Assembly (NCBI RefSeq): GCF_020905375.1
Contig: NZ_JAJJBU010000022.1
Coordinates: forward strand, 62,001-126,000
Direction: 5' to 3'
From: Arthrobacter cryoconiti
Lineage (GTDB): Bacteria; Actinomycetota; Actinomycetes; Actinomycetales; Micrococcaceae
Length of the DNA stretch: 64,000 bases
Shown in pieces: positions 1-8,404 of the stretch (position 1 is its first letter; the number at the start of each line of letters is the position of its first letter). Both the position numbers and the translations under genes were made by a program. The notes beneath the pieces are model-generated. The model saw nothing but the letters and a program-made list of their open reading frames with translations. It made no database searches and had not been told where the DNA came from.

Positions 1-619
1 CGACGACGGTTGCCTGTCGCCAGGGGCTAGCGGCGGCAAAGTACATCAACTGTCCTTGGAAATAACGGCGCATACTTGGGTGCGTCGGATCCGGCGCGGT
101 GCCGTCGCGTATTGCCATGCGTTGGGCCGTTTGGGCGAACGGGACCTTGAGGAACAGTGAATGGTCCCAGTACCCGGCCAATTCCTGACGGTGCAAGAAC
201 ATCCCTTCGACAATGCAGGTTGTTCCACGAGGTGCCGCAGTGAGCTGTAAGTCCACTTTCACATCGAGTACGTGATCCGAGGACGCACGCCGGAAGAGCC
301 CATCCCCGTGCGGCCCAAACGGGATGAGCACATCACGGACCAAGGATTCGTAGTCGTAGCTATCACGCCAGAATCCTTCAGGAGAATCGCGGCCCCTCCT
401 ATGCCTGACCTCGCGCAGGTTCAGGAAATCGTCAGCGTGGATAACCACCACACTGTGTCCTTGTCCTTCCAAGGCGCGTGCGAAATCCGCAGCAAACGTT
501 GTCTTCCCGCTACCATCGACGCCGTCGACGGCCACAAGCGTGTAGCCATCCTGACGGTGGGGCGTGCCCTTGGCCAATAGTTCCATGAGCGCATCGCGGC
601 ATCTAGGAGTATTCTTCAC
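1..619 (-). CDS. Uridine-kinase-like P-loop NTPase, 3' part cut off by window edge
   Basis: The reading frame is open from the start down to base 1, so the C-terminus lies outside the window. A Walker A motif (GVDGSGKTT) sits about 30 residues in, followed by VVVIHADDF, which resembles the substrate-binding Asp region of uridine kinase/PRK-type nucleoside kinases, and by an IVEGMF strand typical of the same fold. The likely role is phosphorylation of a nucleoside or related small hydroxyl compound in the cytoplasm. I chose the GTG at 619 because GAGGT lies 5 nt upstream; an in-frame ATG at 586 (MELLAKGTP) is the alternative. Family placement is good, exact substrate unknown. Confidence 0.75.
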   Translation of the reverse strand, partial: MKNTPRCRDALMELLAKGTPHRQDGYTLVAVDGVDGSGKTTFAADFARALEGQGHSVVVIHADDFLNLREVRHRRGRDSPEGFWRDSYDYESLVRDVLIPFGPHGDGLFRRASSDHVLDVKVDLQLTAAPRGTTCIVEGMFLHRQELAGYWDHSLFLKVPFAQTAQRMAIRDGTAPDPTHPSMRRYFQGQLMYFAAASPWRQATVV

Positions 620-706
620 GCCCCACCTCAAGTTTCAACACGATATTTCTGCAGGAGGGTTCACTCAAAGTGACCCTAAAGTAACCGAGCGTTGGAAAGG
701 GCGGCG

Positions 707-1135
707 TCAGGACTCTGGGACGAACTCGTTGTGTCCCGCTGAGCGCAAGGCTTCCCGCAGTTTCTCGGCACTGCTGTCCAGCACGTCCGGTTGCGGATTA
801 TTATCCACTGCCCTGAAGTCGAAGTCCTCCAAGCTGTAGGCAGGGAAGACGTGAACGTGCAGATGATCCACTTCAAAGCCCGCAATAATCAAGCCGGCCC
901 TCGGCGCATTAAACGCCGATACCTGGGCTACTCCAATGATCTGCGCAACACCCGTTAGATGAGCCATCAGCTCCGGAGTTGCGTCCGTCCACTTGTCGAT
1001 TTCCTGGCGCGGCACCACCAGCACGTGCCCATCGGTCAGCGGAGCAATCGTCAAGAAAGAGACGCACATCTCGTCCTTCCAGACGAATCGACCTGGAATG
1101 TCACCGTCAATGATGTGTGTAAACAGCGTGCTCAC
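707..1135 (-). CDS. HIT family nucleotide hydrolase
   Basis: A 142-residue protein of the histidine triad superfamily. The signature DHLHVHVFP places the triad at His91, His93 and His95, with the middle His expected to be the nucleophile that attacks the alpha-phosphate of AMP conjugates. The N-terminal ITNGDIP-like segment and the GHVLVVP strand are also typical. HIT proteins are cytoplasmic and hydrolyse AMP-lysine or dinucleoside polyphosphates. The GTG start is backed by AGGAG 8 nt upstream. It lies 11 nt downstream of the alcohol dehydrogenase stop on the same strand, so it may be the last gene of that transcript. The physiological substrate cannot be read from sequence. Confidence 0.88.
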   Translation of the reverse strand: MSTLFTHIIDGDIPGRFVWKDEMCVSFLTIAPLTDGHVLVVPRQEIDKWTDATPELMAHLTGVAQIIGVAQVSAFNAPRAGLIIAGFEVDHLHVHVFPAYSLEDFDFRAVDNNPQPDVLDSSAEKLREALRSAGHNEFVPES

Positions 1136-1146
1136 GAAAGATGCTC

Positions 1147-2196
1147 CTAGAGAGTCGAGTTATCCAAGACGAAGCGGTATTTCACGTCGCCGGCCACCAT
1201 GCGGTCGTAGGCTACGTCCAGTTCGGTGGCGTTCACCATCTCAATATCTGAAACGATGCCGTGCTCTGAACAAAAGTCCAGCATTTCCTGTGTCTCAGCG
1301 ATGCCACCAATGAGCGATCCGCCATAAGCGAGGCGTTTGCGCACCAGCAACGCCGGGTCCACGGGAGGCATCTTTGCCGGCGGCAACCCTAGCTGAATTA
1401 GGGCCCCGTCACGGGCTAATGTCCGCAGGTAATCATTGATATCGTGGACGGCCGCCACGGTGTCGATCACCACGTTCAGAGTGCCCTTGGCATCTGCCAT
1501 CTGCGCGGCATCGGAGGAAATCACCACGTGATCTGCACCCAATTCACGAGCAGCATCCGCCTTGGATGGAGACGTTGTAAAAACCGTGACCGTGGCGCCC
1601 AAGGCCTTCGCGATCTTGACCGCCATGTGACCCAATCCGCCAAGGCCCACAACTCCAACAGCATCGCCTTCAGAAACGTTCAGGTAGCGAAGCGGAGAGT
1701 AAGTGGTGATGCCCGCACAAAGGAGAGGTGCGACGGCGGCCGGATCCAGATTTTTCGGGACTTTGAGCACGTAGCCCTCATTAACCACAATGGAAGAAGA
1801 GTACCCACCCTGGGTGACATCCCCTCCGTTGCGCCAGTCCACAACACCATAAGTGCCGGTGTTCCCGTTCTCGCAGTACTGTTCGAAGCCTTCCAAGCAG
1901 GAATCACAGGTACGGCAAGAGTCCACCATGCAGCCCACGCCCACGCTATCCCCAACGGTAAAGTCCGTGACGTCTGCACCTACGCGGGTGACCTTGCCGA
2001 CGATTTCATGCCCCGGGACCAACGGATATTTCGCGGGTGCCCATTCGGAGCGGATCGCGTGTACATCTGAATGGCACAATCCACAGAAGTCAATGCTAAT
2101 TTCGACGTCGTTGGCGTCGGGGGTGCGCCGTTCAATGGTGCTCGGGCGTAAGCCTGAGTCGGCGGCGGTGGCTGCGTATGCTTTTACTTGCGTCAT
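1147..2196 (-). CDS. Zinc-dependent NAD(P) alcohol dehydrogenase (medium-chain, YahK/CAD-like)
   Basis: A 349-residue medium-chain dehydrogenase. The catalytic zinc site is visible as CGLCHSD (Cys41) and GHE (His63-Glu64). The structural zinc is held by the four cysteines in the segment CMVDSCRTCDSCLEGF and just after. The nucleotide fold carries GLGGLGH near residue 175. These features match the cinnamyl-alcohol/YahK-type aldehyde reductases that interconvert aldehydes and primary alcohols. Its ATG overlaps the stop of the upstream sulfurtransferase by 4 nt, so the two are probably translationally coupled. The real substrate is not predictable; a general aldehyde-detoxifying role is inference. 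Confidence 0.9.
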   Translation of the reverse strand: MTQVKAYAATAADSGLRPSTIERRTPDANDVEISIDFCGLCHSDVHAIRSEWAPAKYPLVPGHEIVGKVTRVGADVTDFTVGDSVGVGCMVDSCRTCDSCLEGFEQYCENGNTGTYGVVDWRNGGDVTQGGYSSSIVVNEGYVLKVPKNLDPAAVAPLLCAGITTYSPLRYLNVSEGDAVGVVGLGGLGHMAVKIAKALGATVTVFTTSPSKADAARELGADHVVISSDAAQMADAKGTLNVVIDTVAAVHDINDYLRTLARDGALIQLGLPPAKMPPVDPALLVRKRLAYGGSLIGGIAETQEMLDFCSEHGIVSDIEMVNATELDVAYDRMVAGDVKYRFVLDNSTL

Positions 2197-3041
2197 AGTT
2201 CAACTGTATCGCCGTTGCCGGTCTCCAACGGAAGTTCCGGGTGATTTGACCAGGCAGACCAGGAGCCGGGAAAGAGCGCAGCCCGGAACCCCGCAATCTC
2301 CAATGCGGCGATTTCATGGGCCGCCGTCACGCCTGAACCGCAATACACCGCCACGTCCGATCCCTCCGTAATTCCTAGCGCGGCAAACCTGGATCGCAAC
2401 GCGGCCGCTGGCAAAAAGGTTGAATCTGTTGACAAGTTTTCACTCGTGGGCGCACTGAGAGCACCTGGAATATGCCCCGCCCGCGGATCGATCGGCTCGC
2501 GCTCGCCCCGGTACCGCTCCCCGGCCCGCGCGTCGAGCAAGATTCCGTGGGCTGCCCACTCCCCTGCCTGCACAATATCCAGCGCGGGCTTTGCCCCGTA
2601 CCGTACGACGGCGTTTCCCGGTTCCGCGCGTTCCTCACCCGTCTCGAGGGGAAGGTTCGCTGCGCGCCACGCCGCAAGACCGCCGTCGAGCAAGAACACA
2701 TCAGGCACACCGGCGTAACCCAGCAGCCACCAAGCCCGGGCGGCGGCAGCCAGCCCAGCGTCGTCGTACGCAACTACGGTGTCACCGCTGTTGATACCCC
2801 AACGCCGCACGGTTTGGCCAAAGGCTTCCTGCGTCGGGAGCGGGTGGCGCCCCTCTCCGGGTTCACCATGGCCAGCCAATTCCTCATTCATGTCCACGAA
2901 AATGGCACCGGGCAGATGGCCCTTCTGATAGTGGGCATGCCCGTGCGGATCTCCCAGAGCCCAGCGTACGTCCAACAAAACGGTATTTCCCCCGCGGCTC
3001 AACAGCCCTTGCAGCTGATCCACACTGATTATGACGGCCAC
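2193..3041 (-). CDS. Two-domain sulfurtransferase (rhodanese / 3-mercaptopyruvate type)
   Basis: Two tandem rhodanese domains fill about 282 residues. The C-terminal domain carries the persulfide-forming cysteine in the loop CGSGVTA (about Cys234), while the N-terminal domain has Asp in the matching place and is catalytically silent, as is normal. CGSGVTA is the loop found in many actinobacterial thiosulfate/3-mercaptopyruvate sulfurtransferases, so the sulfur donor is not settled. I chose the inner GTG at 3041 because AAGGAG lies exactly 6 nt upstream; the longer GTG at 3062 would add seven residues containing that ribosome-binding site. The gene is divergent from a cysteine desulfhydrase, which suggests a small sulfur-handling module. 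Confidence 0.88.
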   Translation of the reverse strand: MAVIISVDQLQGLLSRGGNTVLLDVRWALGDPHGHAHYQKGHLPGAIFVDMNEELAGHGEPGEGRHPLPTQEAFGQTVRRWGINSGDTVVAYDDAGLAAAARAWWLLGYAGVPDVFLLDGGLAAWRAANLPLETGEERAEPGNAVVRYGAKPALDIVQAGEWAAHGILLDARAGERYRGEREPIDPRAGHIPGALSAPTSENLSTDSTFLPAAALRSRFAALGITEGSDVAVYCGSGVTAAHEIAALEIAGFRAALFPGSWSAWSNHPELPLETGNGDTVEL

Positions 3042-3103
3042 TTTTGTCTCCTTTACGTTCACGCGGCTAAAGTTCTTGCCTCAAACCTAGCGCCGGAGGG
3101 GCC

Positions 3104-3117
3104 ACTGCGCGCGCAGT
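3104..3117. promoter_or_regulatory. 14-bp perfect palindrome in the divergent sulfurtransferase/Cds1 intergenic region
   Basis: ACTGCGCGCGCAGT reads the same on both strands and lies in the 168-bp gap between two divergent sulfur genes, 63 nt before the sulfurtransferase start and 93 nt before the Cds1 start. Location and symmetry fit a shared operator, but alternating CG palindromes also arise by chance in this composition. No regulator is assigned. Confidence 0.3.
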
Positions 3118-3209
3118 CAAGGGAAACTCTGGCGCGAGAGGACGTTTTGCGCTACCGTTTGCTTCAACCATGCGCAGAACAGGGCATTGGTTGGCGTTAT
3201 TCTTTGTTC

Positions 3210-4301
3210 ATGAGAACTTCGACACTAAGCACACCCGAAGAGCTGTCTTGGACTCACCAAGCCATGCACAAAGTTCAAGCGGAGAACAACCGTTCCGCAG
3301 ATACCCACTTGTACAAAATAGAACTTCCCGCGCAATGGGGCGTGGACCTCTATGTCAAAGACGAGTCATGCCATCGCACCGGTAGTCTCAAGCACCGTCT
3401 GGCCCGCTCCCTCTTCCTTTTCGCTTTGGTCAACGGTTGGATCAACGAAGGCACCACCGTCGTGGAGGCAAGTTCGGGCAGCACTGCGGTGTCCGAGGCT
3501 TACTTTGCGCAGTTACTCGGCTTGGACTTCGTCGCCGTGATGACGCGTTCCACAAGCCCGGAAAAGATTGCCTTGATCGAAAGCTTCGGGGGTCGATGCC
3601 ACTTTGTGGATAAGGCCGACGAGGTCTACTCCGCCGCTACCACCATCGCCGCGGAGACGAACGGTCACTACATGGATCAGTTCACGTACGCCGAGCGGGC
3701 CACCGACTGGCGAGGCAACAACAACATCGCGGAATCAATTTTCACCCAGATTTCCCATGAACGCTTCCCGGAACCTCGCTGGGTAGTCGTGGGGGCAGGC
3801 ACCGGCGGCACTTCCGCGACGATCGGGCGCTACATTCGCTACCACGGCCACGGAACACAACTGGCCGTCGTCGATCCCGAAGGGTCAGCTTTTTACCCCG
3901 CGTGGGCCAGTGGCGACATGTCAGTGGTCACCGGTCAGTCCTCCCGTATCGAAGGAATTGGCCGCCCCCGCGTGGAGCCCAGCTTTGTGCCAGGCGTCAT
4001 CGATTCCATGTTCCAGATCCCGGACGCAGCGTCTGTGGCAGCCATGATGCACTTTTCAGAGTTGACGTCACTGCCTGCTGGCCCCTCCACAGGGACAAAT
4101 CTATGGGGCGTGTGGCAGCTGGTGGCCAAGATGGTGGCCAACGGTGAGCGCGGCAGCATCGTCACGCTCAAGTGCGACGGCGGCGAACGGTACATGGGTA
4201 GCTACTACAACCCGCAGTGGCTAGCCGAGAAGGGCTTGGATCCAGCTCCGCACTTGGCCGTCATCAACCGGTTCTTCGAAACTGGCCGCTGGGACGCCTA
4301 A
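3210..4301 (+). CDS. cds1: PLP-dependent L-cysteine desulfhydrase, Cds1-like
   Basis: A 363-residue fold-type II PLP enzyme of the cysteine synthase superfamily. The Schiff-base lysine is Lys61 in HRTGSLKHR, the phosphate-binding loop is GAGTGGTSA, and the N-terminal substrate loop is [10 protein letters not shown]. The length, the C-terminal extension and motifs such as SGDMSVVTG fit the mycobacterial Cds1 group, which releases H2S, ammonia and pyruvate from cysteine rather than making cysteine. I took the ATG at 3210, where homology to the family begins; the frame is open far upstream but that part overlaps the sulfurtransferase. There is no clear Shine-Dalgarno, and a TATTCT hexamer ends 6 nt before the ATG, so a leaderless transcript is possible. 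Confidence 0.82.
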   Translation: MRTSTLSTPEELSWTHQAMHKVQAENNRSADTHLYKIELPAQWGVDLYVKDESCHRTGSLKHRLARSLFLFALVNGWINEGTTVVEASSGSTAVSEAYFAQLLGLDFVAVMTRSTSPEKIALIESFGGRCHFVDKADEVYSAATTIAAETNGHYMDQFTYAERATDWRGNNNIAESIFTQISHERFPEPRWVVVGAGTGGTSATIGRYIRYHGHGTQLAVVDPEGSAFYPAWASGDMSVVTGQSSRIEGIGRPRVEPSFVPGVIDSMFQIPDAASVAAMMHFSELTSLPAGPSTGTNLWGVWQLVAKMVANGERGSIVTLKCDGGERYMGSYYNPQWLAEKGLDPAPHLAVINRFFETGRWDA

Positions 4302-4319
4302 CGCTGGCTCCCTGACGCT

Positions 4320-4385
4320 GACGGCGTGCCAAACTGGTCACGGCGTGTGGAATTTCCCACCACCCCGCCAGTTTGGCACGCCGTC
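4320..4385. repeat. Long intergenic palindrome A (18-bp stem, 30-nt loop)
   Basis: Perfect inverted arms (4320-4337 and 4368-4385) flank a 30-nt loop between the convergent Cds1 and metallo-hydrolase genes. No U-run follows on either side, so it is not a classic intrinsic terminator, although it could stop both transcripts. On the minus strand the loop contains GGGAAATTC at loop positions 10-18, exactly as in palindrome B at 27363-27440. Confidence 0.85.
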
Positions 4386-4396
4386 GCGGCAGATAC

Positions 4397-5053
4397 TTAG
4401 ATCTCGACCGACTCGCCGGATGCCAAATGCCGGAATTCCGTGCCGTGTAACGCACCAATACGGCCAATATGCGATTCGGTGAAACCCAATCCTGTCTCAG
4501 TGAGTAGGCTGTCATGGATTTGGAACGCGTGAGGCGCCCGGACGGAGACCACAAAGTCGACTACCTCCTCCACCTTGGACCACGGCGCATGAACAGGCAC
4601 AAGCAGCGTCTTCACTTGAAGACCATGCGGGACTGAAAAAGAATCACCAGGGTGGTAGACGGAGTCATTGACCACGTAGCCCACATTTGCAATCACTGGA
4701 ATCGACGTATGAATCAGTGCGTGCTGGCCGCCAAAGCAGCGGATTTGAAAGCCCGCAGTACTGAACTCGTCTCCGGGTGCGGCATCTTGAATCTGTTCTG
4801 CGGCTTCCGGAGCAGCCTCACGCAAAGTGGCGGCAAGCCCCGATGGAGCGTAAAGCACCACGCGTGTATTCTCACGCAGCGAACTCAGCACGGCCTCTTG
4901 ATCGATGTGGTCGGCGTGCTCATGTGTGACTAAAATGGCGTCAACGCCGTTCAACGCAACGCTACTTTCAGAGAAGACGCCCGGGTCAATGACCAGCGCC
5001 TGTCCTGCTTGTTCAAGTCGTACACAGGCGTGGGTATATTTGGTCAGCAGCAT
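4397..5053 (-). CDS. Metallo-beta-lactamase-fold hydrolase (UlaG/YtkL-like)
   Basis: A 218-residue MBL-fold protein. The zinc motif THEHADHID provides the HxHxDH ligands, and a further GGQHALIH and HPGDS segment supply later ligands. The compact size and the opening strand MLLTKYTHACVRLE match the beta-lactamase superfamily domain 2 group with UlaG and YtkL, not true beta-lactamases. It is cytoplasmic with no signal peptide. The ATG at 5053 fits family alignment; a longer in-frame start at 5077 would add eight residues. TATATG ends 8 nt before the ATG, so transcription could begin at or very near the start codon. Substrate unknown. Confidence 0.82.
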   Translation of the reverse strand: MLLTKYTHACVRLEQAGQALVIDPGVFSESSVALNGVDAILVTHEHADHIDQEAVLSSLRENTRVVLYAPSGLAATLREAAPEAAEQIQDAAPGDEFSTAGFQIRCFGGQHALIHTSIPVIANVGYVVNDSVYHPGDSFSVPHGLQVKTLLVPVHAPWSKVEEVVDFVVSVRAPHAFQIHDSLLTETGLGFTESHIGRIGALHGTEFRHLASGESVEI

Positions 5054-5176
5054 GCGCTCAGCATATACCGCACGCACATGGACGTTGAGGAGCGCACCCT
5101 CTCTCTAATCCGGGTTCGCGCCCTTTGCGTTAGGCTGGTTAATCGGACTGACACACGCAGAAAGCAGGTTCAGAGC

Positions 5177-5596
5177 ATGTCGGAAGTGCCGGTGAAAGAA
5201 CAGCGCGTCACTAAGCAACGTCTCGCCATCAGCGCAGCGTTGGATGGTCTGGACGATTTTGTCAGCACTCAGGAACTACACCGACTGCTGGCGGACAGAG
5301 GCGTTCGTGTCTCCCTGGCCACCACGTACCGAATTTTGGCCTCAATGTCAGAAGAAGGCGCAGTAGATACCCTGCGCAACGGCGAAGGAGAAGCCGTATA
5401 CCGCCGCTGTTCAGCGACCAGCCACCACCACCATCTGTTGTGCCGCAACTGTGGACGGACAGTGGAGATCGAGGCTCCGGCAGTGGAAAGCTGGGCCGCC
5501 AAGATTGCCAGCGAAAATGGTTTCACACAGGTTCAGCACACCGTGGAGATCTACGGCCTATGCCCGGAATGCACTCTTCAAGCAAGCCACAGCTGA
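5177..5596 (+). CDS. zur: Fur-family zinc uptake regulator
   Basis: A 139-residue Fur-superfamily repressor. The winged helix occupies roughly residues 10-80 (TKQRLAISAALD, then VSLATTYRILASM). The dimerisation part follows with the HHHHLLCRNCGRTVEIE segment, giving the regulatory zinc His cluster and one CxxC pair, and a second CPEC pair near the C-terminus that forms the structural zinc site. Placement next to znuABC, ending 26 nt from the convergent permease gene, identifies it as Zur rather than Fur. I chose the ATG at 5177, where conserved sequence starts; the frame stays open upstream over the neighbouring start region. It should repress znuABC when zinc is sufficient. Confidence 0.9.
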   Translation: MSEVPVKEQRVTKQRLAISAALDGLDDFVSTQELHRLLADRGVRVSLATTYRILASMSEEGAVDTLRNGEGEAVYRRCSATSHHHHLLCRNCGRTVEIEAPAVESWAAKIASENGFTQVQHTVEIYGLCPECTLQASHS

Positions 5597-5622
5597 AACT
5601 ACCGCTCCCGCTCTAGTTACGG

Positions 5623-6492
5623 TCAAGCTGCTGTGCGCACAGACCAGCCGCGTCGGCGTCGCACAGTACCAACGACACGCGCAATGACGTAAATCAAAAA
5701 CGATAAGGTCGTCACGTACGGACTGATCGGGATCCGCCCTCCTAAAGCCAGCAAAATCCCTCCCACGGTAGCCACCATTGCGAATGAAACGCTCAGCAAG
5801 ACCACCATGCGTGGTGCGGCGCTCACCTGCAATGCCGCAGCGGCTGGCGTGATCAACAGGGCCAACACCAGTAGAGCACCGACAACTTGGATCGACAGTG
5901 CCACCGAGATGCCCAACAAGAACATGAAGGCCAAGGACAACGCCCGGACAGGAATGCCCCGTGCAGTAGCAATGTCCGGATCCACGCTGGCAAACGTCAG
6001 TGGGCGCCAAATCAGAACCAGTCCAACAACCACGACCAAGGCTGTCAGCGCCAGAACGGAAAGCGCAGTGGAATCAACGGAGACGATCTGACCGGTCAAG
6101 AGACCAAACTTATTGGCGGCACGCCCCTGATAAAGGGAGAGAAATAGGATACCCAGGCCCAGCCCAAACGGCATGATGACCCCGATCACGGAGTTCTTCT
6201 CCCGCGCCCGCACTCCCATGACTCCCAGGAGCAATGCAGCCACAACGGAACCGACGAGTGAGCCGAAGATGACGTCGGCACCGATGAGAAGCGCAAAGGC
6301 TGCCCCGGCAAATGACAGCTCGGCAATGCCGTGGACTGCGAATGCCAGGTCCCGCATCATGACGAATGTGCCGATGAGTCCGCCCACGAGACCCAAGATG
6401 GCACCGGCCAGCAAGGAGTCCCGGAACAGTGGCAACAGCTCGCCGTAGTCCGTGAAATTGAACACTGCGGAGGTAAAGTCGGTCCAGTTCAT
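5623..6492 (-). CDS. znuB: Zinc ABC transporter permease
   Basis: A 289-residue ABC-3 type permease with about eight to nine hydrophobic segments; it forms the membrane channel of the zinc importer together with the ATPase and lipoprotein encoded just upstream. The family loop around GAILGLVGGLIGTFVMMRD and the later SFAMVATVGGILLAL segment are typical. Its ATG overlaps the ATPase stop by 4 nt (ATGA). It ends 26 nt from zur, which is convergent. The C-terminus is basic (GTVRRRRGWSVRTAA), probably cytoplasmic. Metal specificity is inferred from the Zur neighbour; manganese permeases share the same fold. Confidence 0.9.
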   Translation of the reverse strand: MNWTDFTSAVFNFTDYGELLPLFRDSLLAGAILGLVGGLIGTFVMMRDLAFAVHGIAELSFAGAAFALLIGADVIFGSLVGSVVAALLLGVMGVRAREKNSVIGVIMPFGLGLGILFLSLYQGRAANKFGLLTGQIVSVDSTALSVLALTALVVVVGLVLIWRPLTFASVDPDIATARGIPVRALSLAFMFLLGISVALSIQVVGALLVLALLITPAAAALQVSAAPRMVVLLSVSFAMVATVGGILLALGGRIPISPYVTTLSFLIYVIARVVGTVRRRRGWSVRTAA

Positions 6493-7403
6493 GCCGCGTG
6501 CCCTTCTTCGCTGCCCGGCGTACCCTCCAGATGGCCGTCCATCACCGCTTCGGGCATCCCCACCACCACAATGCGACCATTGCTGTGCAGCACTTCCACA
6601 CGAGTCCCGTAGAGGGCCGAGAGTACCTCGGTGGTCATAACCTGCTCTGGAGTGCCAATGGTGAAACGACCTCCGGCTAGGTACAGCACGCGGTCTACGT
6701 GCTCCAAGATCGGGTTGATCTCATGGGTGACGAAGACGACGGCGGTCCCGTGTTCTTTCGCTTGTTTGCCCACTAGGGCGCTGACAGCTTTCTGGTGATT
6801 GAGATCCAGGGACAGTAACGGCTCATCGCACAAGAGCACCTTGGGGTCCGACGCAAGAGCCTGAGCAATCCGGAGGCGCTGCTGCTCACCACCGGAGAGC
6901 ATACCCACCGGAATTTTTGCATAAGAGCCAGCGCCTACCTCGCCCAACAATTCGTCAACTCGTTTTCGGTGCGCGCGCCCACGCAGACGGATTCCCCATT
7001 TGTGGCCGTCAATACCTAAGCCCACCAGATCACGTGCACGCAGGGGTGTGTCTTCCGTAAAGTGCCTCTGCTGGGGAACGTAACCGATGGCGCGGTGTCC
7101 GCGTCGGGCCAGCTCTCCACCAATCGTCACCGTCCCGGAATCCAGCGGAAGCAACCCCAGCAATACTTTGAGGAAGCTAGTTTTCCCGCTGCCATTGGCA
7201 CCGAGTACGGCCAGAAACTCACCGGGAGCAATATCAAGCTCCAATCCATCCCACAGCTTGCGTTGGCCAAATCCGAGCCGTGCACCGTGCACACTCACGG
7301 CAGTCAGCTTAATGTCCGTCGTGTCTTGCGCTCCCATCGGCATCCGCCCGTCCGCTCCGGCCGCCATCCCCGACGACGTCCCAGTGGAATCCGAAGACGT
7401 CAC
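6489..7403 (-). CDS. znuC: Zinc ABC transporter ATP-binding protein
   Basis: A 304-residue ABC ATPase. Walker A is GANGSGKTS, the Q-loop follows at YVPQQRHF, the signature is LSGGEQQR, Walker B is VLLCDEPLLSLD and the switch His is in VFVTHE. About 30 extra N-terminal residues rich in Ser, Gly and Asp precede the first beta strand, so the true start may be a little downstream. It overlaps both neighbours by ATGA, so the three importer genes are one coupled operon read from znuA. It energises zinc uptake at the inner face of the membrane. Confidence 0.92.
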   Translation of the reverse strand: MTSSDSTGTSSGMAAGADGRMPMGAQDTTDIKLTAVSVHGARLGFGQRKLWDGLELDIAPGEFLAVLGANGSGKTSFLKVLLGLLPLDSGTVTIGGELARRGHRAIGYVPQQRHFTEDTPLRARDLVGLGIDGHKWGIRLRGRAHRKRVDELLGEVGAGSYAKIPVGMLSGGEQQRLRIAQALASDPKVLLCDEPLLSLDLNHQKAVSALVGKQAKEHGTAVVFVTHEINPILEHVDRVLYLAGGRFTIGTPEQVMTTEVLSALYGTRVEVLHSNGRIVVVGMPEAVMDGHLEGTPGSEEGHAA

Positions 7404-8323
7404 TTTCCGCTGGCCGGCGACGTTGACAGAGCCTGATCCAGAGCATTTGCATTCTCACTCATCCACGCAAGGTAACTCTTATTTGCCGGAAGCGTCTCCC
7501 GAAAATCCACGACCGAAACATGAGCCGCCAGAGCAGCCTGTTTGACCTCTACGGTCTGAGGACCCTCCGTTTGTTCGTTGTAGGCCAAGACGGCAACGCT
7601 TCTCGATGACATGAGGTTTACTGTATCGCGCAAGACGGTGGTGGGAACGTCTGATCCGTTTTCAATAGCCTCGCTAAACGCTGGCGGAGTCTTGTTGACC
7701 AAGCCGGCCGCTTGCAGCAGGTACAGCGGGACGGGCTCTGTTACGGCCACTCCCGTACCGTCGTGGGCGGTCTTTACCGCAGCCAACGTGGCCGAAACTT
7801 TCGCAAGGCCGTCCTTGAATGCAGCCACGTTGGTAGCAAATGACTGTGCAGATGCGGGTTGCAATGCCGTGAAGCGTTTGCCAAGTTCGTCGGCTAACGC
7901 GGACATGGTCGGCAGGGAATACCAAAGGTGTTCGTTGAAGCCCGCACCCGTGTCTAAGCCGGAAATTTCGCTGACATTGACAATCTTGGATGACTCCAAA
8001 GTGCCCTTAGCCAGTTGGCCGTAGAAGTCGTCGTAACCGCCTCCGTTTTCAATGCCGATGGCGGCCTTGGAAATGGCTAGCTTGTCCTGAGCTGTGGCCT
8101 CATAGGAGTGCGGGTCAGCATCGGAGCGGGTGATGACGGAATGAACATCAACTAAATTCCCACCCACATCCTGGGCAATGTTGCCATAAACATTGGTGGA
8201 GGCCACCACGGCTATTTTGCCGTCGGGGCTCGGTGCCGAACTTTCACCGGCTCCACAGGCGCTTAACGCCAACGAAGCTAAGACGGCCAGAGCCAGGGGC
8301 AAGACGGGGCGAAGCAGGTGCAT
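7400..8323 (-). CDS. znuA: Zinc-binding lipoprotein of the ABC importer
   Basis: A 307-residue substrate-binding lipoprotein. The signal peptide ends in the lipobox LSAC with Cys23 as the lipidated residue. Two of the usual metal-ligand histidines are visible, in ADPHSYE and NEHLWYS. Where ZnuA/PsaA proteins normally have a third His, this protein reads VTEPVPLYLL, so Glu may be the ligand, with Asp in VVDFRE as the fourth. The His-rich loop of enteric ZnuA is absent. It is the first gene of znuABC, with GGAGG 8 nt before the ATG and Zur-like boxes upstream. Zinc is the most likely metal from context; the altered ligand set leaves manganese open. Confidence 0.85.
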   Translation of the reverse strand: MHLLRPVLPLALAVLASLALSACGAGESSAPSPDGKIAVVASTNVYGNIAQDVGGNLVDVHSVITRSDADPHSYEATAQDKLAISKAAIGIENGGGYDDFYGQLAKGTLESSKIVNVSEISGLDTGAGFNEHLWYSLPTMSALADELGKRFTALQPASAQSFATNVAAFKDGLAKVSATLAAVKTAHDGTGVAVTEPVPLYLLQAAGLVNKTPPAFSEAIENGSDVPTTVLRDTVNLMSSRSVAVLAYNEQTEGPQTVEVKQAALAAHVSVVDFRETLPANKSYLAWMSENANALDQALSTSPASGK

Positions 8324-8347
8324 ACGGGGATCCTCCAGGGATGCTAA

Positions 8348-8404
8348 TGAGAATTGTTACCAATAAGGTTGATAACAGCATAACCTAAATGGGAATCGTT
8401 CGCA
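8348..8404 (-). promoter_or_regulatory. Two Zur-box-like dyads upstream of znuA
   Basis: TGAGAATTGTTACCA (8348-8362) and TGGGAATCGTTCGCA (8390-8404) both follow the pattern TGNNAAT-N2-TT-N2-CA expected of Fur-family operators, and both lie in the 81-bp gap before znuA. The first is 24 nt upstream of the start codon and would cover the promoter exit. With zur encoded at the other end of the operon, repression by zinc-loaded Zur is the simplest reading. Confidence 0.6.

Noticed and set aside
2472-3209. Long open frame extending upstream of the cysteine desulfhydrase
   Set aside because: It lies over the sulfurtransferase on the other strand, shows no family homology before residue MRTSTLS, and the overlapped sulfurtransferase has both rhodanese domains.
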